64,000 nucleotides of DNA from Caulobacter mirabilis (GTDB lineage: Bacteria > Pseudomonadota > Alphaproteobacteria > Caulobacterales > Caulobacteraceae): positions 2,418,001-2,482,000 of the forward strand of contig NZ_CP024201.1 in NCBI RefSeq assembly GCF_002749615.1. The letters run 5' to 3'. The translations under genes and the position numbers were made by a program. The stretch's first letter is position 1, and each line of letters starts with the position of its first letter. Below are positions 8,400 through 16,571 of the stretch, in pieces. The notes under the pieces are model-generated. The model saw nothing but the letters and a program-made list of their open reading frames with translations. It made no database searches and was not told where the DNA came from.

Positions 8400-9725
8400 T
8401 TGTCAATTCAGGCCCGGATTTTGATCGTGGCGCGGGACGACGCGCTAGCGGGTCCCCTTGCGGAAGGCCTGGACCGGCTCGGCTGGCGCACCATCACCGC
8501 CCGCGGCCCCTACGCGGCGCTGGCGGCGCTGAGCGATCTGGCCATCGAGGCGGTGATCGTCGACGTCGCCAGCGGCGGCCACGACGCCCTGTCGCTCGCC
8601 CGCCGGCTGAAGGCCGCCTGCGCCCCGCGCCGACTGCCGGTGATCGCCATCGGCGATCCCGACCCGCAGCTGGACGCCTACGCCTTCGACCTAACCCTGG
8701 CCCCGCCGCTGCATCCGGCCCAGGCCGTCCTGCGGCTGGAGTCGCTGGTCCGCATGGCCGTGGCCGAGGAGGAGTTCGAGTTGCGGCTGGAGACCTTCTC
8801 CGACCGCGGCCGCCGCCTGGACCTGCCCGAGCCTTCGCCGGAACCCTACCGCGTCCTGGCGGTCGGCGAGCCTGCTCCCCAGTTCCTGGCGCTGAGCAAC
8901 GCCCTGACCCGCGGCGGCGCGGACGTGGTCGGCGCCTTCACCGCCTTCACGGCCTTTGACTACCTGCACGAGCGGGCCTTCGACTCGGTGGTCCTCTGGG
9001 CCGGCGACAACAGCGCCGAGGCCCTGTCGATCGCCGCCGGCATGCGGCGCAACACCCGCCTCTACCATATCCCCGCCCTGCTCTATCTGCGCGGCGAAAG
9101 CTATGTGACCAGCTCCGAGGCCTTCCATCGCGGGGTGTCCGACGTCGCCTCGCCGGAGACGCCGGAGACCGAAACGGCCAAGCGCGTGATCGAACTGGCC
9201 CGCAGCTACCGGCGCCAGACCGCCATCCGCAAGGCGCTGGAGAAGGCGCGCAGCAGCGGCCTGATGGACGCCGCCACCGGCCTGTTCACCCGCGACCTGT
9301 TCGCCGGGCATCTGGTGCGGCTGGCCCAGGCCGCCCGCATCCGGAACCGGCCGATGAGCGTCTGCGTCCTGCGCGTCGCCGATCGGCCCGAGGTGGCGGC
9401 CGCCCGCGCCGGCGGCTGGCTGGACCGCGCCATCCCCCAGATCGGCTCGATGATCGGCCGGCTGGTCCGGGCCGAGGACACCGCCGCCCGCCTGGGACCG
9501 GAGGTCTTCGCCCTGGCCCTGCCCGCGACGCCTCAGAACGCCGGCCGCTCGGCCGCCGAGCGGATCGCCGCCGTGATCGCCTGTACGGCCTTCGACGCCG
9601 GCGACGGCAAGCCGCCCTTCACCGTCGATTTCGACATCGGCGTCGCCCAGCTGGAGCCGGGCGAGAACGCCGCCCAGGCCCTGGAGCGCGCCGCCGGCCG
9701 CGCCCTGCAGCGCCAAGCCAGTTAG
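8400..9725 (+). CDS. popA: PopA-like c-di-GMP effector (receiver-like plus degenerate GGDEF)
   Basis: The 441-residue protein has two receiver-like domains (about residues 1-125 and 140-270) and a C-terminal GGDEF fold (about 285-440). The expected GGEEF active site reads LGPEVF, so cyclase activity should be lost. The allosteric I-site RAED, five residues upstream of that motif, is intact. This is the PopA signature: in Caulobacter, PopA binds c-di-GMP, localises to the cell pole and recruits RcdA and CtrA for ClpXP proteolysis. Size agrees with PopA. The start is TTG, with GGCGGGAG upstream. It is followed 15 bp later by a thiol-oxidoreductase gene. A decayed PleD paralogue with another role is the alternative. 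Confidence 0.78.
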   Translation: MSIQARILIVARDDALAGPLAEGLDRLGWRTITARGPYAALAALSDLAIEAVIVDVASGGHDALSLARRLKAACAPRRLPVIAIGDPDPQLDAYAFDLTLAPPLHPAQAVLRLESLVRMAVAEEEFELRLETFSDRGRRLDLPEPSPEPYRVLAVGEPAPQFLALSNALTRGGADVVGAFTAFTAFDYLHERAFDSVVLWAGDNSAEALSIAAGMRRNTRLYHIPALLYLRGESYVTSSEAFHRGVSDVASPETPETETAKRVIELARSYRRQTAIRKALEKARSSGLMDAATGLFTRDLFAGHLVRLAQAARIRNRPMSVCVLRVADRPEVAAARAGGWLDRAIPQIGSMIGRLVRAEDTAARLGPEVFALALPATPQNAGRSAAERIAAVIACTAFDAGDGKPPFTVDFDIGVAQLEPGENAAQALERAAGRALQRQAS

Positions 9726-9740
9726 TCCCGGGAGCAGCCC

Positions 9741-10373
9741 ATGCAGATCGACTTCATCGCCGACGTCGTCTGCCCCTGGTGCTACCTCGGCTGGCGGCGG
9801 CTGCAAAAAGCCTTGGAGATGCGGCCGGATATCCAGGCCAACGTGGTCTGGCGGCCCTATCAGCTCGACCCGACGCTTCCCGAGGAAGGCGTCGACCGCA
9901 AGGCCTACATGGCCGCCAAGTTCCCCGACGCCGAGCGGCGCGAGGCCATGGGCAAGATCCTCGACGAGAACGCCGCCCAGGACGGCGTCGTCTGGGACAT
10001 GCGGGCCATCACCGTCTCGCCCAACACCAACGCCGCCCATCGCGTGATCCGGTGGGCCCAGGCGGCCGGCTGCCAGGAAGCGGTGCTGGAAGGCGTGCTG
10101 AAGGCCTACTTCAGCGAGGGCAAGGATATCGGCGACCCGGTGGTGCTGGCCGACATCGCCGGCGAAGCCGGCATGGACCGGCTGATCGTGCTCAAACTGC
10201 TGTCGGAAGGCGCGGACAAGGACGTGATCACCCGCGAGCACCAGCTGGCCCATCAGGCCGGCGTTTCGGGCGTGCCCTTCATGATCTTCGACGGCAAGGT
10301 GGCGGTGTCCGGCGCGGAACCGGCCGAGCGGCTGGTGCGCGCCCTGGACAAGGCGGTGGAGATGGCCGGATGA
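9741..10373 (+). CDS. FrnE-like DsbA-family oxidoreductase
   Basis: The 210-residue thioredoxin-like protein has a CPWC motif at residues 11-14 and lacks a signal peptide, so it is cytoplasmic. The WRPYQLDPTLPEEG segment, the NTNAAHR motif and the C-terminal VPFMIFDGKVAVSGA are typical of the FrnE / 2-hydroxychromene-2-carboxylate isomerase-like branch of DsbA. The CxxC pair suggests disulfide exchange rather than isomerase activity. It sits 15 bp after popA and its stop overlaps the next start (ATGA), so the three genes are probably one operon. Confidence 0.85.
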   Translation: MQIDFIADVVCPWCYLGWRRLQKALEMRPDIQANVVWRPYQLDPTLPEEGVDRKAYMAAKFPDAERREAMGKILDENAAQDGVVWDMRAITVSPNTNAAHRVIRWAQAAGCQEAVLEGVLKAYFSEGKDIGDPVVLADIAGEAGMDRLIVLKLLSEGADKDVITREHQLAHQAGVSGVPFMIFDGKVAVSGAEPAERLVRALDKAVEMAG

Positions 10374-10897
10374 ACCTGAACGATCCCCAGGCCCTCGGGC
10401 CCCTGATCGGCGTCGGCGTCGCCGCCGTCTTCATCGGCCTGCGGTTCCTGCGCGCCCGCAAGGCGCGGCGACTGCGGCTGGAATGGCTGTGGGTCACGCC
10501 GCTTCTCCTGATCGGAATGACGGGATTCCTGCTGGCCGAGATGCCGCCGCACGGCTGGGAATGGGGCGGCCTGGTCGTCGCCTTCGCCCTCGGCGGCGGC
10601 CTGGGCTGGTATCGCGGACGGATGATGACCATCACCGTCGACCCGGCGACACACGAACTGAACCAGCAGGCCTCGCCGGCCGCGTTGCTGTTCCTGGTCG
10701 CCCTGATCGCGCTGCGCTTCGGCCTGCGCCAGGGCCTCAGCGCCGAGGCGGAGGCGTGGCATCTGTCGGCGGCCTTCGTCACCGACGTGTTCGTGGTCTT
10801 CGCCATGGGCCTGCTGACGGTGACCCGGCTGGAGATGTTCCTGCGCGCCCGCCGGATGCTGACCGAGGCCCGCTCGGCGGGCAAGCTGGTCAGCTAG
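10370..10897 (+). CDS. CcdC-like integral membrane protein
   Basis: The start ATG overlaps the stop of the upstream FrnE-like gene (ATGA), giving a 175-residue protein with about four to five hydrophobic spans. A conserved GWYRGRMM motif with the following ITVDP and NQQASP segments, and repeated short basic stretches such as RARKARRLR, resemble CcdC/DUF1453 proteins. In Bacillus CcdC is associated with cytochrome c maturation, but no mechanism is established and none is claimed here. Its 3' end overlaps the convergent serine hydrolase gene by 8 bp. Confidence 0.65.
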   Translation: MNLNDPQALGPLIGVGVAAVFIGLRFLRARKARRLRLEWLWVTPLLLIGMTGFLLAEMPPHGWEWGGLVVAFALGGGLGWYRGRMMTITVDPATHELNQQASPAALLFLVALIALRFGLRQGLSAEAEAWHLSAAFVTDVFVVFAMGLLTVTRLEMFLRARRMLTEARSAGKLVS

Positions 10898-12080
10898 GCG
10901 GCGGCGGAAGCTCCAGCAGCCGCGCGGCGATCGCCTTGATCGCCGCCCTGGCCGGATCGACGGCGCTGAGATTGGTGAAGATCGCCACGCCCAAGCGGCT
11001 GGCCGGATCGACATAGGCCGCCGTGAACACCCCCGGATCGCCGCCCCAGTGGTTCAGCAGCGGCCGCCCGGCCAGCGGCGATTCCATCCATCCCAAGGCC
11101 TGCCCGCTCAGCCATGTCGGCAGCGACGGCGGCTTCGCGGGCCGGCGCATCTCGGCCATGGTCTCGGCGCCGAGGATGCGGACGCCGTCCGCCGTCGCGC
11201 CGTCGTTAGCGCAGGCGGCGACAAACCGGGTGAAGCCAGCGATCGAGGCGCGCAGATTCCCCGCCGGCCAGTCCGGCAGGCCGACCGGCGCCGTCGCGAC
11301 CCGCTTGCCGTCGACGAGATCATAGGGCGTGGCGCGCAGCCGCTCCGGCGCGTCGGCCAGTCGCCAGGCGACGCCGCCCGCGCCCAGTCGGTCGAAAATC
11401 TCGCGCTGGGTCCGCTCGCGCATGTCCTCGCCGCCGATCCGACCGGCGAGATAGCCGAGCAGGCCGTAGCCGACGTTGCAGTAGTCCCAGGCCTCGCCGG
11501 GCGCCGCCGCCGAGAAGCACCGCTTTGGCGAATAGTGTGCGCCGCCGGGCGTCAGGTATCCGCGCAGCATCTCCCCGAGAGGCTTCGGCGCGTCGGCGCC
11601 CAGGACGCGGAAGTCGATCTCGTAGTAGCGGGCGTCCGAGAGGCTGGAGGTATGCGACAGCAGCTGGCGGAAGGTGATCGGGCGGTCGGGATGCGCCGGA
11701 TTGGCCAGCGGGAAGTCCAGATGCGGCGCGACCGGCCCGTCGAGATCCAGTCGCCCGGCCTCCGCCAGCCGCATCACCGCCGTCGCGGTCACCACCTTGG
11801 TCACCGAGGCGATATGGAACAGGGTGTCGACGGTCGCCCGGCGCCTGCGCTCCAGATCGGCGAAGCCGTAGCCGCGCGCCAGCCGGACCGCGCCATTCCG
11901 GGCCAGGCCCAGGGCCAGCCCCGGAATGCCCGCCTGGGCCATCTCACCAGTGACGAAGCGATCGAGCGCGTCCGTGGCGCTGGTCCGGGCCAGGGCGACG
12001 CCGGGCGTCGCGCAAGCCAGTCCGCCCGCCAGAAAACCGCGCCGATCGACGAATGGAGCTCCCTCGCGCCGCTTCCGCAT
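10890..12080 (-). CDS. Class C beta-lactamase-related serine hydrolase
   Basis: This 396-residue exported protein has an N-terminal RRGFL segment followed by a hydrophobic stretch, resembling a Tat signal. The three active-site motifs of the beta-lactamase/PBP4-like fold are visible: SVTK (SxxK), YCN (YxN) and HWGG in place of KTG. The HxG third motif is usual in esterase/peptidase-like members rather than true AmpC lactamases. It is divergent from the secreted VOC gene, with an imperfect palindrome in the shared region. Substrate may be an ester, a D-amino-acid peptide or a beta-lactam; sequence does not decide. Confidence 0.82.
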   Translation of the reverse strand: MRKRREGAPFVDRRGFLAGGLACATPGVALARTSATDALDRFVTGEMAQAGIPGLALGLARNGAVRLARGYGFADLERRRRATVDTLFHIASVTKVVTATAVMRLAEAGRLDLDGPVAPHLDFPLANPAHPDRPITFRQLLSHTSSLSDARYYEIDFRVLGADAPKPLGEMLRGYLTPGGAHYSPKRCFSAAAPGEAWDYCNVGYGLLGYLAGRIGGEDMRERTQREIFDRLGAGGVAWRLADAPERLRATPYDLVDGKRVATAPVGLPDWPAGNLRASIAGFTRFVAACANDGATADGVRILGAETMAEMRRPAKPPSLPTWLSGQALGWMESPLAGRPLLNHWGGDPGVFTAAYVDPASRLGVAIFTNLSAVDPARAAIKAIAARLLELPPPPS

Positions 12081-12113
12081 CGTTCCTTCGTCGTCCCCTC
12101 GAACGAGATTCGG

Positions 12114-12139
12114 TATATATGTAAGTGCTTACGTTTATA
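12114..12139. promoter_or_regulatory. Imperfect palindrome, candidate repressor operator
   Basis: A 26-bp inverted repeat built on GTAAG-TG-CTTAC with flanking TATA/TATA arms pairs at ten of thirteen positions. It is an AT-rich island in GC-rich DNA and lies between two divergent genes, 34 bp upstream of the serine hydrolase and about 100 bp upstream of the VOC gene. Shape and size suit a TetR-type dimer site, but no regulator gene is adjacent. Confidence 0.4.
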
Positions 12140-12237
12140 GCACGCCGCCTGCGGTGCAAGGCGATCGTCGGCATGCTGACAAACCCTGTCAGCACAGCCG
12201 CCGCATGCTCTCCCGACATCAACTCGGGGAGTCTCTC

Positions 12238-12687
12238 ATGACCAAGATCCGCCACTCCGGCGCGTTGCTTCTGGCGCTCTGCAGCGCCCTGCTGACGCCG
12301 CTGGCCGCCCAGGCTCAGGCCGCACCGCCGACCACCCGCCTGGGCGTCTATGTCGTGGCCGACGACGTCGACAAGACGACCGCCTTCTACCAGCGTCTGT
12401 TCGGCAAGGCGCCGGAGATCCGGCTGCCCACGTTCGTCGGCTTCGACATCAACGGCGGCCTCTACGCCGTCATCTCCCGCGGCGCCTTCGCCCCCAACGC
12501 CAAACGCGGCGAGACGGTCATGCCCTACATCCGGGTCGACGACATCGACGCCTGGCGCGCCCACGTCCAGGCCGTCGCTCCCGGAAGCCTGCTCGAGCCC
12601 CACATCACCCGCGAGGGACCGATCGCGCTGTTCAAGCTGCGCGATCCCGACGGCAATCTGGTGGAAGTCTACAGCCTCAGCCGCTGA
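12238..12687 (+). CDS. Secreted VOC-fold (glyoxalase/bleomycin-resistance-like) protein
   Basis: From the ATG at 12238 (an upstream in-frame extension is rejected because it would precede the signal peptide) the product is 149 residues. Residues 1-28 form a Sec signal ending LAAQAQA. The remainder is a single VOC domain: RLGVYVVADDVDKTTAFYQ, a central FVGFDINGG, and the closing FKLRDPDGNLVEVYS with the usual metal-ligand glutamate. Most VOC proteins are cytoplasmic, so periplasmic export is uncommon. Substrate unknown. A GGGGAG sequence lies nine bases before the start. Confidence 0.75.
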   Translation: MTKIRHSGALLLALCSALLTPLAAQAQAAPPTTRLGVYVVADDVDKTTAFYQRLFGKAPEIRLPTFVGFDINGGLYAVISRGAFAPNAKRGETVMPYIRVDDIDAWRAHVQAVAPGSLLEPHITREGPIALFKLRDPDGNLVEVYSLSR

Positions 12688-12717
12688 GCCTGACCGGCCG
12701 CTGAACGCCGTCGGACC

Positions 12718-13347
12718 CTAGCGGGTCGAGACGATCAGGCTGAAGGGCGCGAGGGTCCCTCGGCGCGCCTCGTCGCGCATCAGGTAGACCTCGATGCGGT
12801 AGCTCCCGCTCGCCGGGGCGCCGCCGTTGTAGTGCGCGCCCTCGATCGAGCCGTTGAACAGCGTCTCCCCCTTCGGCCCGATCACGTTCATGTAGGCCCT
12901 TGTCGAGCTCAGGTCCGCGTTGAAGCGCCGCCCCGCCTCCAGGTCCAGCGCATAGCTGTGTCTCTCGCCGCCTTCCACGACGCCGGTCAGGGTCGCGCCG
13001 CTCGCGCCCGGATCGAAGCGGACGACGGTCGCCCCGCCGCGTGCGTCGGCGCCGCTGTCGGCCGCCCCGCAGTCGTCGACCCGTTCGATGGTGGCGTAGC
13101 GCCCGTCCGCCGCGCCGATCTCGACGCAGCTCTCGCCCTTGGACCAGTAGGCATAGGCCGTGCTCCCGACCCTGGTCTCCCGCACGAACTGATAGCCTCG
13201 CGCCTTCAGCAGCGGCTCCCCGCTCGCCGCCCGGCCCCCGATCATGTCGGCCAGGTCCGGCGGGGGCGCCGCCGACACGGGCGCGGCTAGGCCGCCCGCC
13301 AGAGTCAGGGCGGCGAGCGCCGCGATCCTCGACTTGCCGGTCACCAT
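12718..13347 (-). CDS. Secreted hypothetical protein with C-terminal beta-sandwich-like domain
   Basis: The 209-residue protein begins with a signal peptide ending in PVSAAPP. The region to about residue 90 contains two cysteines (SCVEIG, DDCGAA) that may pair. The C-terminal segment (about 110-209), with ALDLEAGRRF, GPKGETLFNG and GSYRIEVYLMRDEARRG, resembles the all-beta repeats of bacterial lysozyme-inhibitor-like or pre-peptidase C-terminal domains. I do not recognise a specific family. It is convergent with the VOC gene. Expected location is the periplasm. Confidence 0.6.
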   Translation of the reverse strand: MVTGKSRIAALAALTLAGGLAAPVSAAPPPDLADMIGGRAASGEPLLKARGYQFVRETRVGSTAYAYWSKGESCVEIGAADGRYATIERVDDCGAADSGADARGGATVVRFDPGASGATLTGVVEGGERHSYALDLEAGRRFNADLSSTRAYMNVIGPKGETLFNGSIEGAHYNGGAPASGSYRIEVYLMRDEARRGTLAPFSLIVSTR

Positions 13348-13401
13348 CGACGCCCCCTCACGTTCATTGGCGAACGATACTACCCCGGCGCGTCCTTCGC
13401 G

Positions 13402-15528
13402 CTAGCCCGCCAGCGACGCGCCGATCGGCAGCTTGCGGATCGGCTTGCCGGTCAAGGCGACCAGGGCGTTGACCAGGGCCGGCGTAGCCGGCGGCACCGG
13501 CGGCTCGCCGACGCCTCCGATGGTCTGGTCGTTCTCGATGAACACCGTGTCGATCCGGGCCGGCGCCTCGTTGATGCGCAGCAGGCGGTAGCCGTCGAAG
13601 TTGGTGTTCTGGGCCCGGCCGTCGGCGATCTCGATGCCCTCGAACAGGGCCGTCGACAGGCTCTGGATCACCCCGCCCTCGACCTGATTACGGGCCCCGT
13701 CGGGCGTGACGACCTTGGCGCAGTCCAGGGCGCAGGTCACGCGATGGACCCGGGCCTCGCCGTTCTCGATCGAGGCCTCGACCACCTGGGCGCACAGGCT
13801 GCCGTAGCTGGCCACGAAGGCGAACCCGCGGGCGCGGCCCTTCGGCAGGGGTTTGCCCCAGTCGCCGGCGCGGGCCGCCTCGTCGATCACCTTCAACGCG
13901 CGCGGATTGTCGGCGAGCAGCTCGCGTCGCAGGGCGACCGGGTCCTTGCCGGCGGCGCGGGCGACCTCGTCGAGGAAGGCCTCCATGAAGTAGCCGTTCT
14001 GGGTCGCCCCGACCGCGCGCCACGGGGCCATCGGCACCGGCTGGTCGGTGCGCACCCAGTCCACGCGATAGGCGCCGGTCTTGTAGAGGGTGTCGGTCAG
14101 GGTCTGGACCGAGGAGCCGTCGATCTCGCCCTGCTTCAGCCCGCCGGGCGAGAAGCTGTCGCGCATCGAGGGGCCGGCCGTGCGGACATGCAGCGCCACC
14201 ACCTTGCCGGCCTTGTCGAGGCCGGCGCGCAGGCGGGCGACCTGGGCCGGGCGATACCAGCCCTGCCCCGTCTCGTCCTCGCGCCGCCAGAAGACCTTCA
14301 CCGGCTTCCGGATCGCCATGGCCACGGCCACGCCGCCCGGCGTGCCGTCGTCGCCCAGCCGCCGGCCGTATCCGCCGCCCAGCAGCAGGGTGTGCAGCGT
14401 GATCTTCTCGACCGGCAGGCCCGAGACCTTGGCGGCGGTGTTCCGGTTGCGGTCCTGGGTCTGGAACGGCCCCCAGATCTCCAGCCCGCCGTCGGCCGTC
14501 GGCTCCACCGTGATCGACCAGGGCTCCATCGGGGCATGGCTGAGGTAGGGAACCTCGTAGTCCGCCTCGACCACCTTGGCGGCGCCGGCCAGGGCCGCAG
14601 CGGCATCGCCCTCGGCCTTGCCGACGATGGCCTCGGCGTCCCTGGCCAGACCCGCATGCATGGCCGCCGAGATCCGGGCCGAGGTCAGGCCGTCGTGCGG
14701 CGTCGCCTTCCACGTGACCTTGAGCGCCGCCGCCCCCTTCATGGCCGCCCATTGCGACTTGGCCACCACGGCCGCGCCGCCGGGGATCGGCACGACCTGC
14801 TCGACGCCCTTCACCTTCAGCGTCTCGGCGTCGTCGAAGCGATCGAGCTCGCCGCGGTAGACCGGCGACAGCACGGCGCAGGCGTAGACCATGCCCGGCC
14901 GCGTGAAGTCCTGCGAGAACACCGGCTCGCCGCGGACCTTGGCGGGCACGTCGACCCGCGGCGTCTCCTTGCCGACGTACTTGAAGCGCTTCGGATCGCG
15001 CAGCGTCCCGGCCACGACGGGCCGCTGCGCGGCCAGGGCCGCGGCCTCGCCGAGGGTGACCGCGAGCGGCTTGCCGGCGCGCAGGAAGCGGCCGTCGTCC
15101 AGGGTCACCTCGGCGGCCGGAGCGCCGGCCTTCTCCGAGGCCGCGGCGATCAGGCTGGCCCGGGCGTCGGCGCCGACCTTGCGCAGCGCGTCGTACCAGC
15201 CGCGCACGCCCCAGGAGCCGCCCGAGCCCATCGCCCCGCCGCGCCGGAACGGGTCCGACGGCAGGGCGGTGTCGACCGTGACGATGGTCAGCGGCACGCC
15301 CATCTCGTCGGCGACGATGGCGGCGTGGGCGGTGTGGGTGCCCTGCCCCATCTCCGTGGTCGGCGACAGCAGCGCCACTCGGCCCGTCGGGCTGACGGTC
15401 AGGTAGGCGGTCCAGGGCGACGCCGGCGCCCCCGTCTGAGCGTGGACCGGCGGCGTCACCGTGAAGCTGAGGACGAAGGCTCCGGAGGCGGCCAGGAACC
15501 CGCGGCGGTCGAGGATCGGCTTGTTCAT
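13402..15528 (-). CDS. Molybdenum hydroxylase large subunit (IorB-type)
   Basis: The 708-residue product starts at the ATG at 15528, 11 bp after the iron-sulfur subunit stop; a longer upstream ORF extension is only read-through of the neighbour. It carries a Tat-like leader (DRRGFLAASGAFVLS), then the xanthine-dehydrogenase-family molybdopterin-binding region: EMGQGTHTA, GGSWGVRG, the GGGYGRR loop and the C-terminal IGGVGEP active-site segment with the conserved glutamate. Architecture and length match the isoquinoline 1-oxidoreductase beta-subunit group, a two-subunit periplasmic hydroxylase of N-heterocycles or aldehydes. A cytochrome partner is not adjacent. Substrate unproven. Confidence 0.85.
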   Translation of the reverse strand: MNKPILDRRGFLAASGAFVLSFTVTPPVHAQTGAPASPWTAYLTVSPTGRVALLSPTTEMGQGTHTAHAAIVADEMGVPLTIVTVDTALPSDPFRRGGAMGSGGSWGVRGWYDALRKVGADARASLIAAASEKAGAPAAEVTLDDGRFLRAGKPLAVTLGEAAALAAQRPVVAGTLRDPKRFKYVGKETPRVDVPAKVRGEPVFSQDFTRPGMVYACAVLSPVYRGELDRFDDAETLKVKGVEQVVPIPGGAAVVAKSQWAAMKGAAALKVTWKATPHDGLTSARISAAMHAGLARDAEAIVGKAEGDAAAALAGAAKVVEADYEVPYLSHAPMEPWSITVEPTADGGLEIWGPFQTQDRNRNTAAKVSGLPVEKITLHTLLLGGGYGRRLGDDGTPGGVAVAMAIRKPVKVFWRREDETGQGWYRPAQVARLRAGLDKAGKVVALHVRTAGPSMRDSFSPGGLKQGEIDGSSVQTLTDTLYKTGAYRVDWVRTDQPVPMAPWRAVGATQNGYFMEAFLDEVARAAGKDPVALRRELLADNPRALKVIDEAARAGDWGKPLPKGRARGFAFVASYGSLCAQVVEASIENGEARVHRVTCALDCAKVVTPDGARNQVEGGVIQSLSTALFEGIEIADGRAQNTNFDGYRLLRINEAPARIDTVFIENDQTIGGVGEPPVPPATPALVNALVALTGKPIRKLPIGASLAG

Positions 15529-15539
15529 CGCGTTTCCCC

Positions 15540-15983
15540 TCAGGCCTTGGCCGCGGCCTTGATGGCGGCGCGGATGCGTGGATAGGTCCCGCAGCGGCAG
15601 AGGTTCCCGGCCATGGCGGCGTCGATGTCGGCGTCCGTCGGGGCCTTGGTTTCGGCCAGCAGCGCGGCGGCGCTCATGATCTGGCCCGGCTGGCAGAAGC
15701 CGCACTGGGGGACCTGGGCGTCCACCCAGGCCTTCTGGACCGGGTGCTCGCCGCCGAAGCTCTCGATGGTGGTCACGCTCTGGCCGTCCAGATCGCCGAC
15801 CGGGATCGAACAGGCCCGCACCGCCTGGCCGCCGACATGGACCGTGCAGGCGCCGCACTGGGCGATGCCGCAGCCGTATTTGGCGCCCTTGAGGTCGAAC
15901 TCCTCACGCAGCACCCAGAGCAGCGGCGTGTCGGGCTCGGACGTCACCGTCACCGCCTTGCCGTTGAGGGTCAGAGTGGTCAT
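15540..15983 (-). CDS. Molybdenum hydroxylase 2Fe-2S subunit (IorA-type)
   Basis: The 147-residue small subunit has two [2Fe-2S] clusters. The plant-type site is [13 protein letters not shown] with a following cysteine in RACS, and the second-domain site is CGFCQPGQ paired with CRCGTYPR. It is the electron-transfer partner of the adjacent molybdopterin subunit, to which it is coupled by an 11-bp gap. It lacks its own export signal, so it would be carried across by the Tat leader of the large subunit (known for this family). The ATG start is clear. Confidence 0.9.
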   Translation of the reverse strand: MTTLTLNGKAVTVTSEPDTPLLWVLREEFDLKGAKYGCGIAQCGACTVHVGGQAVRACSIPVGDLDGQSVTTIESFGGEHPVQKAWVDAQVPQCGFCQPGQIMSAAALLAETKAPTDADIDAAMAGNLCRCGTYPRIRAAIKAAAKA

Positions 15984-16150
15984 CGCGCGCCTCCCGGAAA
16001 ACCCAGCTCCCCGGCAGGTTAGTCGAGCCTGGGCCGTTTGCGCTATCGCAAGCTTGCGGCGACAAATCCTTGCTGCTGGTCCCGTCCGCTCTTGCCCTAC
16101 GCGCGCGTCAGCCTGTTACTATGCAAAACAGTACAAAAGGGAGAACGACC

Positions 16151-16561
16151 ATGGCGATCGAAGGCGGCTGCTACTGCGGGAACATCCGGTTCAAGGCCGA
16201 GGGCGATCCGATGATGAAGGGTCAGTGCCACTGCCGCGAATGCCAGCACATCACCGGCGGCGGCCCCAACTACTTCCTGGCCATGCCCGCCGCCGGCTTC
16301 GCCTACGTCAAGGGCGAGCCCAAGCAGTTCGCCCGCGCCGACCTGGAGACGCCGGTCACCCGCGATTTCTGTCCGGACTGCGGCACGCCGCTGCTGACCC
16401 GGCCGCAGGGGCTGCCGGCGGTGATCGTCAAGGCCGGCACCCTGGACGACCCGGCCCGCGACTACGGCGGCCCGCTGGTGGCCATCTGGACCTCCGAGAA
16501 ACAGCCCTTCCACGACATCGCCGACGGCATGGCGAGCTTCCCCGGCTTCCCGGGCCGCTGA
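16151..16561 (+). CDS. GFA/CENP-V-like zinc protein
   Basis: The 136-residue protein has the glutathione-dependent formaldehyde-activating (GFA) cysteine set: GGCYCGNIRF, CHCRECQ and FCPDCGTPL, which bind two zinc ions. The ATG at 16151 with GGGAGAA upstream is preferred over in-frame starts further upstream. Many family members have no proven formaldehyde activity. It is followed 10 bp later by a TetR regulator gene on the same strand, so the pair is likely an operon under that regulator (inference). The leader has a TACTAT hexamer at 16117-16122 as a possible -10. Confidence 0.85.
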   Translation: MAIEGGCYCGNIRFKAEGDPMMKGQCHCRECQHITGGGPNYFLAMPAAGFAYVKGEPKQFARADLETPVTRDFCPDCGTPLLTRPQGLPAVIVKAGTLDDPARDYGGPLVAIWTSEKQPFHDIADGMASFPGFPGR

Positions 16562-16571
16562 CGGCCGGCGC

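Noticed and set aside
13744..15585. 613-codon ORF antisense to the molybdenum hydroxylase
   Set aside because: Shadow of the real gene, which has complete cofactor motifs and a Tat-like leader.
16114..16135. TGTtACT/AGTACA near-palindrome upstream of the GFA gene as a TetR operator
   Set aside because: The arms match only if one base is bulged; too weak to call as a site.
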